DNA of 64,000 nucleotides, taken from assembly GCA_963830385.1 (NCBI GenBank), contig CAWHMD010000005.1, forward strand, positions 1,178,001 through 1,242,000, given 5' to 3'. Position 1 is the stretch's first letter. Each line of letters opens with the position of its first letter. Of the stretch, positions 7,579 to 16,203 are shown in pieces. The notes beneath the pieces were generated by a model. That model searched no databases. It saw nothing but the letters and a program-made list of their open reading frames with translations, and was not told the DNA's origin. A program made the translations under genes and the position numbers. This DNA is from Bog-532 sp963830385 (GTDB lineage: Bacteria > Actinomycetota > Actinomycetes > Streptosporangiales > Streptosporangiaceae).

Positions 7579-9343
7579 GTGGAACAGATGACGTGGCGTA
7601 AGAAAAGCCACAGGTCATCGGCCCCATCGAACGCGCAGGGGCGCGACGGCGCGCGCCCTCCACATTCGCATGGCGCTGCCGTGCCGCACACCGGCCCGGC
7701 CGTCGTGGGGCCGGCCGCCGACCCGCCCGGCACGTCTGGCAGACTCGGCGCGCACGAGGCGTCTGATGAGCCTGATCCGCGTGATCCGCGTGACCGGCCG
7801 GATGCGCCCGATCGCCCTGCCGTGCCCACCCCTCGCGACGGGGGCGGCACCCCAGCCGATTCTGCCCCGGAGCACCCCACGTCCAGCACGCCCGCGTCCG
7901 GATCGTCCGGCGCCGCCTCAGACGAGCCGGCCAGCCCGGCCGACAGCCACGACAGTGCGCTGCGCGCCGCCCGGCTGAACGCGGCCTTCCAATCGGCGGA
8001 AAGGAACGTGTGGCCCGGCACCGAGGACCGGCAGGCTCCTCCGCGGCCGGCCGATCCTCAGCCGGGCCGCGCCGGCCGAGGAGGAGGCACCGGATCAGGC
8101 CGGGCTGTCCAGCTTCGGCCCGCTCGGCGCTGGCCCGCAGACCAACCGGCAGATCTGGGAGCCCCGGCGGCTGCACCAGGTGCCGCGACTGCGCCGGGCG
8201 CCCCGGCCGGCCCCCTCGCCCGAGGGCACGTCGCAGCCGGGCAGCGGCCCGCAGGACACTGCCCCGCCAGACAGGGCGCCGCAACACAGTGCCCCGCAAG
8301 ACAGGGCGCCGCAACACAGTGCCCCGCAAGACAGGGCTCCGCAAGACAGGGCGCCGGCGGTTCCCCCGGAGACGCCGCGTCCGGACCCGGGGCCCTTCCG
8401 CCGGGACATTCCGGTCAACCGGATGGCGCTGCCGGCCGGCTCGGGCGGTTCGCCGGCCGGCCCGGATGGCACCCGGGACCCGGGCGGGCCGCCACCGGAG
8501 CCCGGGCGGCGCAAGCGGCGCGACGGGCGCGAATCGGCCCGGGCCGCCCGGCACCGGCCTGCCCCGCCGCCCTACCTGGCCCGTAACGACTGGGACGGCA
8601 CCGACCGGAAGGCGGACCGGGCCAAGGTCGGCGACCTGATGGCCGACTCACGGATGCGGATCTGGCGCCGGCGGCTGCTGATCGCGCTGGTGGCCGGCCT
8701 GGTCTTCGCGTTCATCTTCACCTGGCGGGCCGGGCTGACCGCGGCCGTGCTGGCCGCCATCGCCGACGTCATCTACCGGTCGCGAACCACCGCATCGATG
8801 CCGGCCGGGGTCCGGCTGACCGGCGCCCAGAAGCGGACCCAGCGTCAGCTGGCCCGGATGGAGCGGTCCGGCTACCGGGCGCTGCACTCGCGGCCCATCC
8901 CCGGCAGCAAGGAGCAGATCGACCACTTCGTGGTCGGGCCGACCGGCGCCTACGCGATCGACTCGGAGGCCTGGGACAAGCGGCTGCCGATCCGCACCCG
9001 CAACGGCCGCCAGTTGTGGCACGGGCCGTTCAGCAAGAAGGACCGGCTGGAGCACGCCCGCTGGGAGGCGTCACAGGCCAGCGAGATGCTGACCGCGGCG
9101 CTCGGGCACCCCGTCTACGTGCGGCCGGTGCTGGCCGTCTACGGGCCGGGGGTGCCGTGGAACGTGGCCACGATCCGCGAGGTCGACGTGTTCAGCGGCG
9201 ACCGGCTGCGCAAGTACCTGCGGCGTAACGCGCTGCTGCGGGACCGGCCCAAGCTCAGCAAGGACGAGATCGAGCAGATCTACACGGCCGCCGCCCGCGT
9301 GCTGCCGCTCAACAATGCCGACCAGCACGCTCCGGTAGGCTGA
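7579..9343 (+). pseudogene. NERD-domain protein split by a frame change
   Basis: The N-terminal Pro/Asp-rich part reads from GTG 7579 in one frame to about 8050. The rest, from about 7980 to the stop at 9343, reads in the +1 frame; both parts have coding-like third positions. The second part has a Pro-rich linker with three 30-bp repeats (8251-8340), two hydrophobic segments (about 8668-8780) and a C-terminal NERD (nuclease-related) domain with QIDHFVVGPTGAYAIDSEAW. A complete gene would be about 585 codons. The break may be a sequence error or decay, or the second frame may use its own start. The NERD half itself is intact. No ribosome binding site precedes 7579. Confidence 0.65.
8251..8355 (+). 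repeat. 30-bp tandem repeats inside the NERD gene
   Basis: Three copies of a 30-bp unit at 8251-8280, 8281-8310 and 8311-8340, plus a half copy, encode the repeated decapeptide APQHSAPQDR. The first copy is diverged and the next two differ at one base. The length is a multiple of three, so copy-number change would not break the frame. Confidence 0.9.
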
Positions 9344-9403
9344 GCGGGACTGCGAACAGGGACTTCCCTGCGTCCTTCAGCTGAACTTCGGAGATGACCG
9401 GTC

Positions 9404-11287
9404 ATGCCACCGCTTCGGTCCCGCACTGTCACGCACGGGAGAAACATGGCGGGCGCCCGCGCCCTGCTCCGGGCCACGGGCGTGGCCCGCGAGGACATCG
9501 GGCGGCCGATCGTCGCGGTAGCCAACAGCTTCACCGAGTTCGTCCCGGGCCACGTCCACCTGCAGGACGTCGGCCGGGTGGTGTCGGCCGCGGTCAAGGT
9601 GGCGGGCGCGGTGCCCCGCGAGTTCAACACGATCGCGGTGGATGACGGCATCGCCATGGGCCACGGCGGCATGCTGTACTCGCTGCCGAGCCGGGAGCTG
9701 ATCGCCGACTCGGTCGAGTACATGGTCAACGCCCACTGCGCGGACGCGCTGATCTGCATCTCCAACTGCGACAAGATCACCCCCGGCATGCTGATCGCGG
9801 CCATGCGGCTGAACATCCCCACGGTGTTCGTGTCCGGCGGGCCGATGGAGGCGGGCAAGCCGCTGGGCGCGGCGGTGACCAACGCGGGTGGCCACAAGCT
9901 CGACCTCATCGACCCCATGATCGCCTCGGCCGACCCGTCGGTGTCCGACGCCGAGCTTCTCGACATGGAGGAGTCAGCCTGCCCGACCTGCGGCTCCTGC
10001 TCGGGCATGTTCACCGCCAACTCGATGAACTGCCTGACCGAGGCGATCGGCCTGGCCCTGCCGGGCAACGGCACCACGCTGGCCACCCACTCCGCCCGCC
10101 GCGAGCTGTTCGAGCGGGCCGGCGCGACCATCGTCGAGGTGGCCCGGCGTTATTACGAGGACGACGACGAGTCGGTGCTGCCACGGGCGGTGGCCAGCCG
10201 GGACGCGTTCGAGAACGCGATGGCGCTGGACGTGGCCATGGGCGGGTCGACCAACACGATCCTGCACCTGCTGGCGGCGGCGTACGAGGGCGGCGTGAAC
10301 TTCGGCCTCAAGGAGATCGACGAGTTGTCCCGGCGGGTGCCGTGCCTGTGCAAGGTGGCCCCCAGCAGCAACTACCACGTGGAAGACGTCCACCGGGCGG
10401 GCGGCATCCCGGCCATCCTGGGCGAGCTGGACCGGGCCGGGCTGCTCAACACCAGCGTGCCGACCGTGCACAGCGGCTCGCTCCGGGAGTTCCTGGACGC
10501 CTGGGACCTGCGCTCGGACTCGGTCCGCGACGAGGCGGTGGAGCTGTACCACGCGGCCCCGGGCGGGATCCGCACCATCCAGCCGTACTCCCAGTCGGCC
10601 CGCTGGGAGGAGCTGGACCTGGACCGCGACGGCGGCTGCATCCGGGATCAGGCCCACGCCTACAGCGCCGATGGCGGCCTGGCCGTGCTGTACGGCAACC
10701 TGGCCCCGCAGGGCGCGATCGTCAAGACGGCCGGCGTGCCGGAGGAACTGCACACGTTCCAGGGCCCGGCCCGGGTCTTCGAGAGCCAGGAGGACGCCGT
10801 GGACGGCATCCTCGGCGGCACCGTGCAGGCCGGCGACGTGGTGGTCATCCGGTACGAGGGCCCGCGCGGCGGCCCCGGCATGCAGGAGATGCTGTACCCG
10901 ACCAGCTTCCTCAAGGGCAAGGGCCTCGGCCGGGCCTGCGCGCTGATCACCGACGGCCGGTTCTCCGGTGGCACCTCGGGGTTGTCGATCTGCCACATTG
11001 CGCCGGAGGCGGCTCTCGGCGGCACGATCGCGCTGGTCCACGACGGCGACCGGATCACCATCGACATCCCCCGCCGGGACATGACGCTCGAAGTGCCCGA
11101 CACTGAGCTGACCGCCCGCCGCGAGCAGGTGCTGGCCACGCCGCACGGCTACCGCCCGGCGGACCGGGAACGCCCGGTCAGCGCGGCGCTGCAGGCCTAC
11201 GCGGCCATGACCACCTCGGCCGCTCAGGGCGCGGCGCGTGACGTCAGCCAGCTGGCCGGCTACACCGAGGACACCCAGGGCCGTTGA
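9404..11287 (+). CDS. ilvD: Dihydroxy-acid dehydratase
   Basis: Catalyses the IlvD step of valine, leucine and isoleucine synthesis, dehydrating 2,3-dihydroxy acids to 2-oxo acids. 627 residues, close to the usual 610-620. Iron-sulfur and magnesium signatures are present: CISNCDKITPGML, CPTCGSCSGMFTANSMNCL, and the C-terminal GGTSGLSICHIAPEAALGG. The ATG at 9404 follows GGAG by about ten bases. No other ilv gene is in the window. The stop overlaps the next gene's TTG start (TTGA). Confidence 0.97.
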   Translation: MPPLRSRTVTHGRNMAGARALLRATGVAREDIGRPIVAVANSFTEFVPGHVHLQDVGRVVSAAVKVAGAVPREFNTIAVDDGIAMGHGGMLYSLPSRELIADSVEYMVNAHCADALICISNCDKITPGMLIAAMRLNIPTVFVSGGPMEAGKPLGAAVTNAGGHKLDLIDPMIASADPSVSDAELLDMEESACPTCGSCSGMFTANSMNCLTEAIGLALPGNGTTLATHSARRELFERAGATIVEVARRYYEDDDESVLPRAVASRDAFENAMALDVAMGGSTNTILHLLAAAYEGGVNFGLKEIDELSRRVPCLCKVAPSSNYHVEDVHRAGGIPAILGELDRAGLLNTSVPTVHSGSLREFLDAWDLRSDSVRDEAVELYHAAPGGIRTIQPYSQSARWEELDLDRDGGCIRDQAHAYSADGGLAVLYGNLAPQGAIVKTAGVPEELHTFQGPARVFESQEDAVDGILGGTVQAGDVVVIRYEGPRGGPGMQEMLYPTSFLKGKGLGRACALITDGRFSGGTSGLSICHIAPEAALGGTIALVHDGDRITIDIPRRDMTLEVPDTELTARREQVLATPHGYRPADRERPVSAALQAYAAMTTSAAQGAARDVSQLAGYTEDTQGR

Positions 11288-11864
11288 GCGGGCAGGATTT
11301 CGTCCGCGCGGCCCGCGGGTCCGACGCGGCCGGCGTGGCCAGGATCCAGGTCGAGTGCTGGCGCGGCGACTACACCGGCCTCATCCCGGACGAGGTGCTG
11401 GCCGAGCTGACCAGCGAGGAAGCGGCCGGGCGGTGGCAGGAACGCTGGGCCGAGGCCATCGCCAAGCCGCCCACCAGCCGGCACCGGGTGCTGGTCGCCA
11501 CCGCCACCGAGGCGGGAGCGGCCGGGGCCGGCCTGAGCGAGTGGTGGCCGGGTTCGCGTCGGTGGGGCCGGCCAGCGACGAGGACCGGTGGCCCGCCACC
11601 GACGCGGAGCTGTACGAGTTGCACGTCGCCCCCGGCCGGACCGGCCAGGGCCACGGCGGGCGGCTGCTCAACGCGGTGGCGGACACGCTGGCCGAGGACC
11701 GCTTCACCCGGGTGTCGACCTGGGTGCTGGAGGCCAACACGGCCACCCGGCAGTTCCTGGAGAGCGCGGGCTGGGCCGCCGACGGCGTCCGCAGCCAGCT
11801 GGACATGGGCGTCCGCGTCCCGATCGTGCGGCTGCACACGGCCCTGGAGGTTCCGCCGGAATGA
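11284..11864 (+). pseudogene. GNAT acetyltransferase split by a frame change
   Basis: The N-terminal half reads from TTG 11284 (MSGQDFVRAARGSDAAGVA) through about 11530. The C-terminal half, with the acetyl-CoA loop LHVAPGRTGQGHGGRLL and the ending LHTALEVPPE, reads in another frame to the stop at 11864. Together they make a normal GNAT domain of about 190 residues, so a single indel in 11515-11545, next to a GGGG run, restores the gene. Both ends keep the four-base overlaps with ilvD and menA, which argues for a recent lesion or a base-call error in an otherwise working operon. The acceptor substrate is unknown. Confidence 0.75.
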
Positions 11865-12778
11865 GTTCTCCTGTCAGCACCGCGCATCCCCCGGAGGGGC
11901 CGCGGGTGGCCCGGCCACGGGACTGGCTGGCCGGTACCCGGCCGCGGACCCTGCCGGCCGCGGTCGTGCCGGTGTTCATCGGCACCGGGGTGGCGTTCGG
12001 CTACGGCAAGTTCTCGCCCTGGCGGGCCGTGCTCGCCCTGGTGGTGGCGCTGGCCCTGCAGATCGGGGTGAACTACGCCAACGACTACAGCGACGGCATC
12101 CGCGGCTCCGACGAGCGCCGGGTGGGGCCGACCCGGCTGGTCGCGGCCGGGCTGGCCCGCCCCAAGCAGGTGCTGGCGGCGGCGTTCGCCTGTTTCGGGG
12201 TGGCCTGCGTGGCCGGCCTGGTGCTGGCCATCTTCACGTCCTGGTGGCTGATCCTGGTCGGCGCGGCCGCGGTCGCGGCGGCCTGGTTCTACACCGGCGG
12301 CTCGCACCCGTACGGGTACCAGGGCCTGGGTGAGGTCGCGGTGTTCGCGTTCTTCGGGATCGCCGCGGTGGCCGGCACCGCCTACGTGCAGTTGGTGCGG
12401 TTCACCTGGCTGGAGCTGCTGGCGGCGATCCCGGCCGGGCTGCTGTCCTGCGCGCTGCTGATGATCAACAATCTGCGGGACATCGATTCCGACGCCGAGG
12501 TGGGCAAGCGCACGCTGGCCGTGCGGCTGGGCGACCGCCGCAGCCGGGCGGTGTACATCGCCAGCCTGCTGCTGCCGTTCGTAGCCGCGCTGGCCATGAC
12601 GCCGGCCCGGCCGCTGGCCGCGCTGACGGTGCTGGCGCTGCCGCTGGCCTGGGAGCCGATCAAGGCCGTGCGCTCGGGCGCGTCCGGCCGGGCTCTGCTC
12701 TCGGCGCTCGGCCAGACCGGTCGCCTGCAGCTGGCGTTCGGGGCCGCGCTCACCATCGGCCTGGCCGTCCGCTTCTGA
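11861..12778 (+). CDS. menA: 1,4-dihydroxy-2-naphthoate polyprenyltransferase
   Basis: Attaches the polyprenyl tail to 1,4-dihydroxy-2-naphthoate in menaquinone synthesis. 305 residues, about eight or nine hydrophobic helices. The UbiA-type Asp-rich motif is NYANDYSDGIRGSDE and the second is NLRDIDSDAEVGKRTLAVRLGD. The N-terminal RDWLAGTRPRTLPAAVVPV is typical of actinobacterial MenA. ATG 11861 overlaps the GNAT stop (ATGA). No other men genes are in view. Confidence 0.95.
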   Translation: MSSPVSTAHPPEGPRVARPRDWLAGTRPRTLPAAVVPVFIGTGVAFGYGKFSPWRAVLALVVALALQIGVNYANDYSDGIRGSDERRVGPTRLVAAGLARPKQVLAAAFACFGVACVAGLVLAIFTSWWLILVGAAAVAAAWFYTGGSHPYGYQGLGEVAVFAFFGIAAVAGTAYVQLVRFTWLELLAAIPAGLLSCALLMINNLRDIDSDAEVGKRTLAVRLGDRRSRAVYIASLLLPFVAALAMTPARPLAALTVLALPLAWEPIKAVRSGASGRALLSALGQTGRLQLAFGAALTIGLAVRF

Positions 12779-12817
12779 TCACAGAAAGTAGCCGCTGGCG
12801 GCACACCAGTGGTGCGT

Positions 12818-12860
12818 TTGGTGATCTTGTTGGTGACCTGGAAAAGATAAACGTCACCAA
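12818..12860. promoter_or_regulatory. Inverted repeat TTGGTGAC/GTCACCAA, possible operator
   Basis: TTGGTGAC at 12830-12837 and GTCACCAA at 12853-12860 are perfect complements 15 bases apart. A third half-site, TTGGTGAT, is at 12818-12825. The site lies in the 276-bp gap between menA and the HTH gene at 13055. It could be a regulator site for the latter or the terminator hairpin of menA. No regulator is identified. Confidence 0.4.
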
Positions 12861-13054
12861 AAAGGCACAGGCATTGAATCGGTTGCCAGTACCTAAATAT
12901 GGCTAAATAGGACGGCCGGGCTTCCTGCGCGTGCCGGCGTTGCTGCGACTAGTGAGGAATGCGGCAACGTGGCGGAATGAACGGGTTTACGCTGCAGGGT
13001 AACGGTGATCAACGAAGTCACAGATATCCGCGGGTAGGCGAATCGGGAGGTCTC

Positions 13055-14299
13055 ATGACGTATCCCCGCAACGCCCAGCCTGTTGGGGCCGGCAGCGGCG
13101 GGGCCGACGCAGAGAAGGCTGCCTTCCTGCGGGACTTGCGTGCGCTGCGTGACCGTGCAGGCCTGGGCTCCCGCGACCTCGCGGCGCGGGCTCACTTCCC
13201 GGAAGACACGCTCAAGACCGCGGAGGCCGGCCCGGCGCTGCCGAGTCTGCCGGTGCTCCAGGCGTACGTGCGTGGTTGCGGTGCCGCCGAGACGGAATGG
13301 GAAGACCGCTGGCGGCGGCTCAACTCGGACAGCGACTCGGGGGGCGGCAGTGAGCTGCCGACCAGGGCGCCGTCCACGTCCCGGCCGCCGGGCCGGATGA
13401 TGCCGTTCCCCCAGCCGGAGAACGGCCGGAACCCGGCCGAGCAGGACGCGATCGGTTTTGGGCTGGCCCGGGTGGCCCGGGGACTGGCCCCGATCGAGCC
13501 GGACCCGGGTCCGACGATCTCACCCGGTATGGGCAGTGGCACCCCCGGCGGCTTCAGCCCCTTCGCAGGCCAAGCTGGCGGGGGCGGCACGGGCGATGCG
13601 GGCGGGTCCGGGGACGGCGGCTGGTTCGACCCCGCCCCGAAGCCGTCTTCAGAGCCGTCCGGCCCCTTTGCCTCGCCGGGTCCGTCCGGCCCGTTCGCCT
13701 CGCCGGCACCACCCGTGCCGCCCGCCCCGGCCGTACCAGAGGTGAGCCCGGGCGCGCCGACCGTGCAGTACCCGGCGCTGTCGGGGTATCAGGAGCCGGA
13801 GACTTCCTATCAGAAGCCTTCGACTTCCTACCCGGGGGCGTACTCGACGCCTTCGTACGACTCGCCGGCCTACGAGGCGCCGGCGTACGAGCGACCGTCC
13901 TACGAGCCGCCGGCCTACGAGCCACCGGAGATGTTCCGCACGCCAGCCCCCGAGCCGCCCAGCCCGCCGTCGCCCGTTGCGCCGGGGCCCACGGGGATGG
14001 CACCCGGACCCACCGGGGCGACACCGGCACCGTCGGGCCTGCCGACGAGGCCGGCGGGCCCGACGTCAGGCTCTGCAGCCACCCCTGTCACTTCGGGCGC
14101 AGCGGCCCTTTCAGCCTCTCCGGGACCGCTGGCCGCCTCGGCTCCGGGAGCCACGGCGGGCTCGACAGGCTCGGCGGGGTCGGCCACGGCGCATGCCGCC
14201 CCGGCCCCGCGTCAGCGGCGTATCGGCACCGGGGTCATCGCCGCGGTGGTCGCGGTCATCATCATCGCCGCCGTGCTCTGGCTGGTATTCCTGCACTGA
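13055..14299 (+). CDS. HTH-like domain protein with Pro/Tyr-rich linker and C-terminal membrane anchor
   Basis: 414 residues. Residues about 20-90 (FLRDLRALRDRAGLG to EWEDRWRRLN) resemble an Xre-type helix-turn-helix. The middle 300 residues are low complexity (Pro, Gly, Ser, and repeated xYE-P-P-AYE). The last 25 residues are a single hydrophobic helix after RQRRIGTG, so this is a tail-anchored protein with the HTH in the cytoplasm. ATG 13055 follows GGGAGG by five bases; earlier in-frame starts lack one. The same domain occurs near the C-terminal end of the protein at 16204-18834. Such proteins are widespread in actinomycetes without known role. Confidence 0.85.
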   Translation: MTYPRNAQPVGAGSGGADAEKAAFLRDLRALRDRAGLGSRDLAARAHFPEDTLKTAEAGPALPSLPVLQAYVRGCGAAETEWEDRWRRLNSDSDSGGGSELPTRAPSTSRPPGRMMPFPQPENGRNPAEQDAIGFGLARVARGLAPIEPDPGPTISPGMGSGTPGGFSPFAGQAGGGGTGDAGGSGDGGWFDPAPKPSSEPSGPFASPGPSGPFASPAPPVPPAPAVPEVSPGAPTVQYPALSGYQEPETSYQKPSTSYPGAYSTPSYDSPAYEAPAYERPSYEPPAYEPPEMFRTPAPEPPSPPSPVAPGPTGMAPGPTGATPAPSGLPTRPAGPTSGSAATPVTSGAAALSASPGPLAASAPGATAGSTGSAGSATAHAAPAPRQRRIGTGVIAAVVAVIIIAAVLWLVFLH

Positions 14300-14353
14300 T
14301 CAGGCTCGATGCCGTGGCACCGGGCAGACGGGCGCCACGGCATCGGCCCGGTG

Positions 14354-15469
14354 CTACGGGACCGGCCTGTCGGGCCACACCGGGTCGCCGTCGGCGATCG
14401 CGGGCTTGCCGTTCAGGGCGGTGGAGCCACCGTTCAGCGCGTCGGGCGCGTCGACGGCTGGCAGTGCGTCGGCGGCTGGCAATGCCTCGCCGGGCAGCGC
14501 CTCGGCCACGGGCAGCGCCTCGGCGGCTTCGTCCCGGGACGGAGCCGGTGGCGGCAGGGCCGCTTCGCGGGGCGTGGGCGTGCTCCGGTCCTCGTTCTCG
14601 TCACGGCCGAACGCCGAGGAGATCGACTTGAGCGCGGACGTCACCTCGCTGGGGATGACCCACATCGTGCTGCCCTGGCCCTGGGCCAGCTGGGGCAGCG
14701 TCTGCAGGTACTGCCAGGCCAGCAGCTTGGGATCCGCGTCGTTGCGGTGCACGGCCTGGAACACCGTGCCGATGGCCTGGGCCTGGCCCTCGGCCTTGAG
14801 GATGCTGCTCTGCTTCTCGCCCTCGGCCCGGAGGATGTTGCTCTGCTTCTCCCCCTCGGCGGTGAGGATCTTGGACTGCTTGAGGCCCTCGGCAGTGAGG
14901 ACGGCGGCGCGCTTCTCCCGCTCGGCCCGCATCTGCTTCTCCATCGCGTCGACCACGCTCTTGGGCGGGTCGATGGCCTTGATCTCGACCCGGGCGACCC
15001 GGATGCCCCACTTGCCCGAGGCCTCGTCCAGCACGCCCCGCAGCATGTTGTTGATCTTGTCGCGCGAGGTCAGCGACTCCTCCAGGTCCATCGAGCCGAC
15101 GACGCTGCGCAGCATGGTCGCGGTGAGCTGCTCGATGGCCTGGATGTAGTTGACGATCTCGTAGTCCGCCGCCCGCGGGTCCGTGACCTGGAAGAACAGC
15201 ACCGTGTCGATGAGCACGACCAGGTTGTCCTCGGTGATCACGGGCGCGCCCTTGAACGAGACCACCTGCTCGCGCAGGTCGATCGACGCCTTCACCCGGT
15301 CCACGAACGGGATGATGAAGTTCATCCCCGGCTCCAGCGTCTTGCGGTAGCGGCCGAACCGTTCGACGTTACGGGCGCGGGCCTGGGGCACCACCCGCAC
15401 CGAGCGGACCACCACCAGGATCAGCAGGATGGCGACGACGACTCCGATCAGAAGTTCCGCGAGGCCCAT
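14354..15469 (-). CDS. SPFH/band-7 (stomatin-like) membrane protein
   Basis: 371 residues. One N-terminal membrane helix (about 3-22) is followed by a band-7/prohibitin domain starting VVPQARARNVERFGRYRKTLEPG, a long helical region with the repeat AEGEKQS(N/S)IL(R/K) (three copies), and an Ala/Pro-rich tail. It resembles QmcA/slipin proteins that form membrane-associated rings. ATG 15467-15469 has GGGAG five bases upstream. A GTG at 15475 overlapping the nfeD stop is possible. Paired with NfeD in the classic SPFH-NfeD operon, linked to membrane microdomain organisation. Confidence 0.92.
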   Translation of the reverse strand: MGLAELLIGVVVAILLILVVVRSVRVVPQARARNVERFGRYRKTLEPGMNFIIPFVDRVKASIDLREQVVSFKGAPVITEDNLVVLIDTVLFFQVTDPRAADYEIVNYIQAIEQLTATMLRSVVGSMDLEESLTSRDKINNMLRGVLDEASGKWGIRVARVEIKAIDPPKSVVDAMEKQMRAEREKRAAVLTAEGLKQSKILTAEGEKQSNILRAEGEKQSSILKAEGQAQAIGTVFQAVHRNDADPKLLAWQYLQTLPQLAQGQGSTMWVIPSEVTSALKSISSAFGRDENEDRSTPTPREAALPPPAPSRDEAAEALPVAEALPGEALPAADALPAVDAPDALNGGSTALNGKPAIADGDPVWPDRPVP

Positions 15470-15471
15470 GA

Positions 15472-15903
15472 TCACTCCCGTGGGTAGATGAGGGCGGTCG
15501 CGCCCTCGATCTGGATGACGTCGACGGTGGCCCCCACAGGGATCACGAGGGTCTCGTCATAGGAGCGGGATGACCACTCCTCGCCGCCGATGCGGATCCG
15601 GCCGCCGTGCCGGTCGGTCTCGTGCAGGACCAGGGCCGTCCGGCCGACCAGGGCGGCAGTGCCGGTGCGGAGAACCGGCGGCTGCCTGAGGTGACGTTTG
15701 GCGATGGGCCGGACGACGCCGAGCCCGGCCGCGGAAACACCGATGAACGTGAGGATCTGGATCGGCACCGGCAGCCCCACGGCTCCGGTCACGGCCGCGG
15801 CGACCGCCGCCACCGCGATCAGGCCGAGCGTCAGCGTGACGGTCATCAGCTCGGCGGCACCGAGCACGACCGCCAAGATCAGCCAGATGATGAGAGCCAC
15901 CAT
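15472..15903 (-). CDS. NfeD-like membrane protein
   Basis: 143 residues, three or four hydrophobic helices in the first 75 residues, then a C-terminal OB-fold-like domain (TGTAALVGRTALVL to ATALIYPRE) typical of short NfeD proteins. It lacks the ClpP-like serine protease domain of long NfeD. It is immediately upstream of, and overlaps or abuts, the band-7 gene, its known partner. Probable role: assembly or function of the SPFH complex in the membrane. Confidence 0.92.
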   Translation of the reverse strand: MVALIIWLILAVVLGAAELMTVTLTLGLIAVAAVAAAVTGAVGLPVPIQILTFIGVSAAGLGVVRPIAKRHLRQPPVLRTGTAALVGRTALVLHETDRHGGRIRIGGEEWSSRSYDETLVIPVGATVDVIQIEGATALIYPRE

Positions 15904-16203
15904 GGCCGCTCCGTGTGGTCTCGCAACCGGCGGCCGCGGCGCCGAGCAGGCACCGCCGCCTCAGCCCGAACGTGACGTTCGTTCCTCAATTGGAGGATAA
16001 CTCCCCCAGCGACGTGTCGCGCTTGTTACGCTGCGCACACTAATGATTGCCCGATCCACGCTCGCCGGCCCCGGTCCCGAAATCGGGCAAAAGGTACAAT
16101 CTGCTTTCTGCTCCGAATGGACAATCCACCCGCTCTAGACTTTTCCGAATGTAATGCCGCGCGGAGCGGGCGCGTCTGACCGGAGTCTTCAGGAGGTGCC
16201 CGG
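15904..16203. other. Divergent intergenic region with inverted repeat
   Basis: Lies between nfeD (minus) and the large HTH gene (plus). TTGCCCGAT at 16047-16055 and ATCGGGCAA at 16082-16090 are perfect nine-base complements with a 26-nt loop. This could be an operator or a structured 5' leader. AGGAGG at 16192-16197 is the ribosome binding site of the gene at 16204. No gene is seen in between. Confidence 0.5.

Noticed and set aside
10342..11106. Gly/Arg-rich frame inside ilvD
   Set aside because: Shadow in another frame of a strongly conserved gene.
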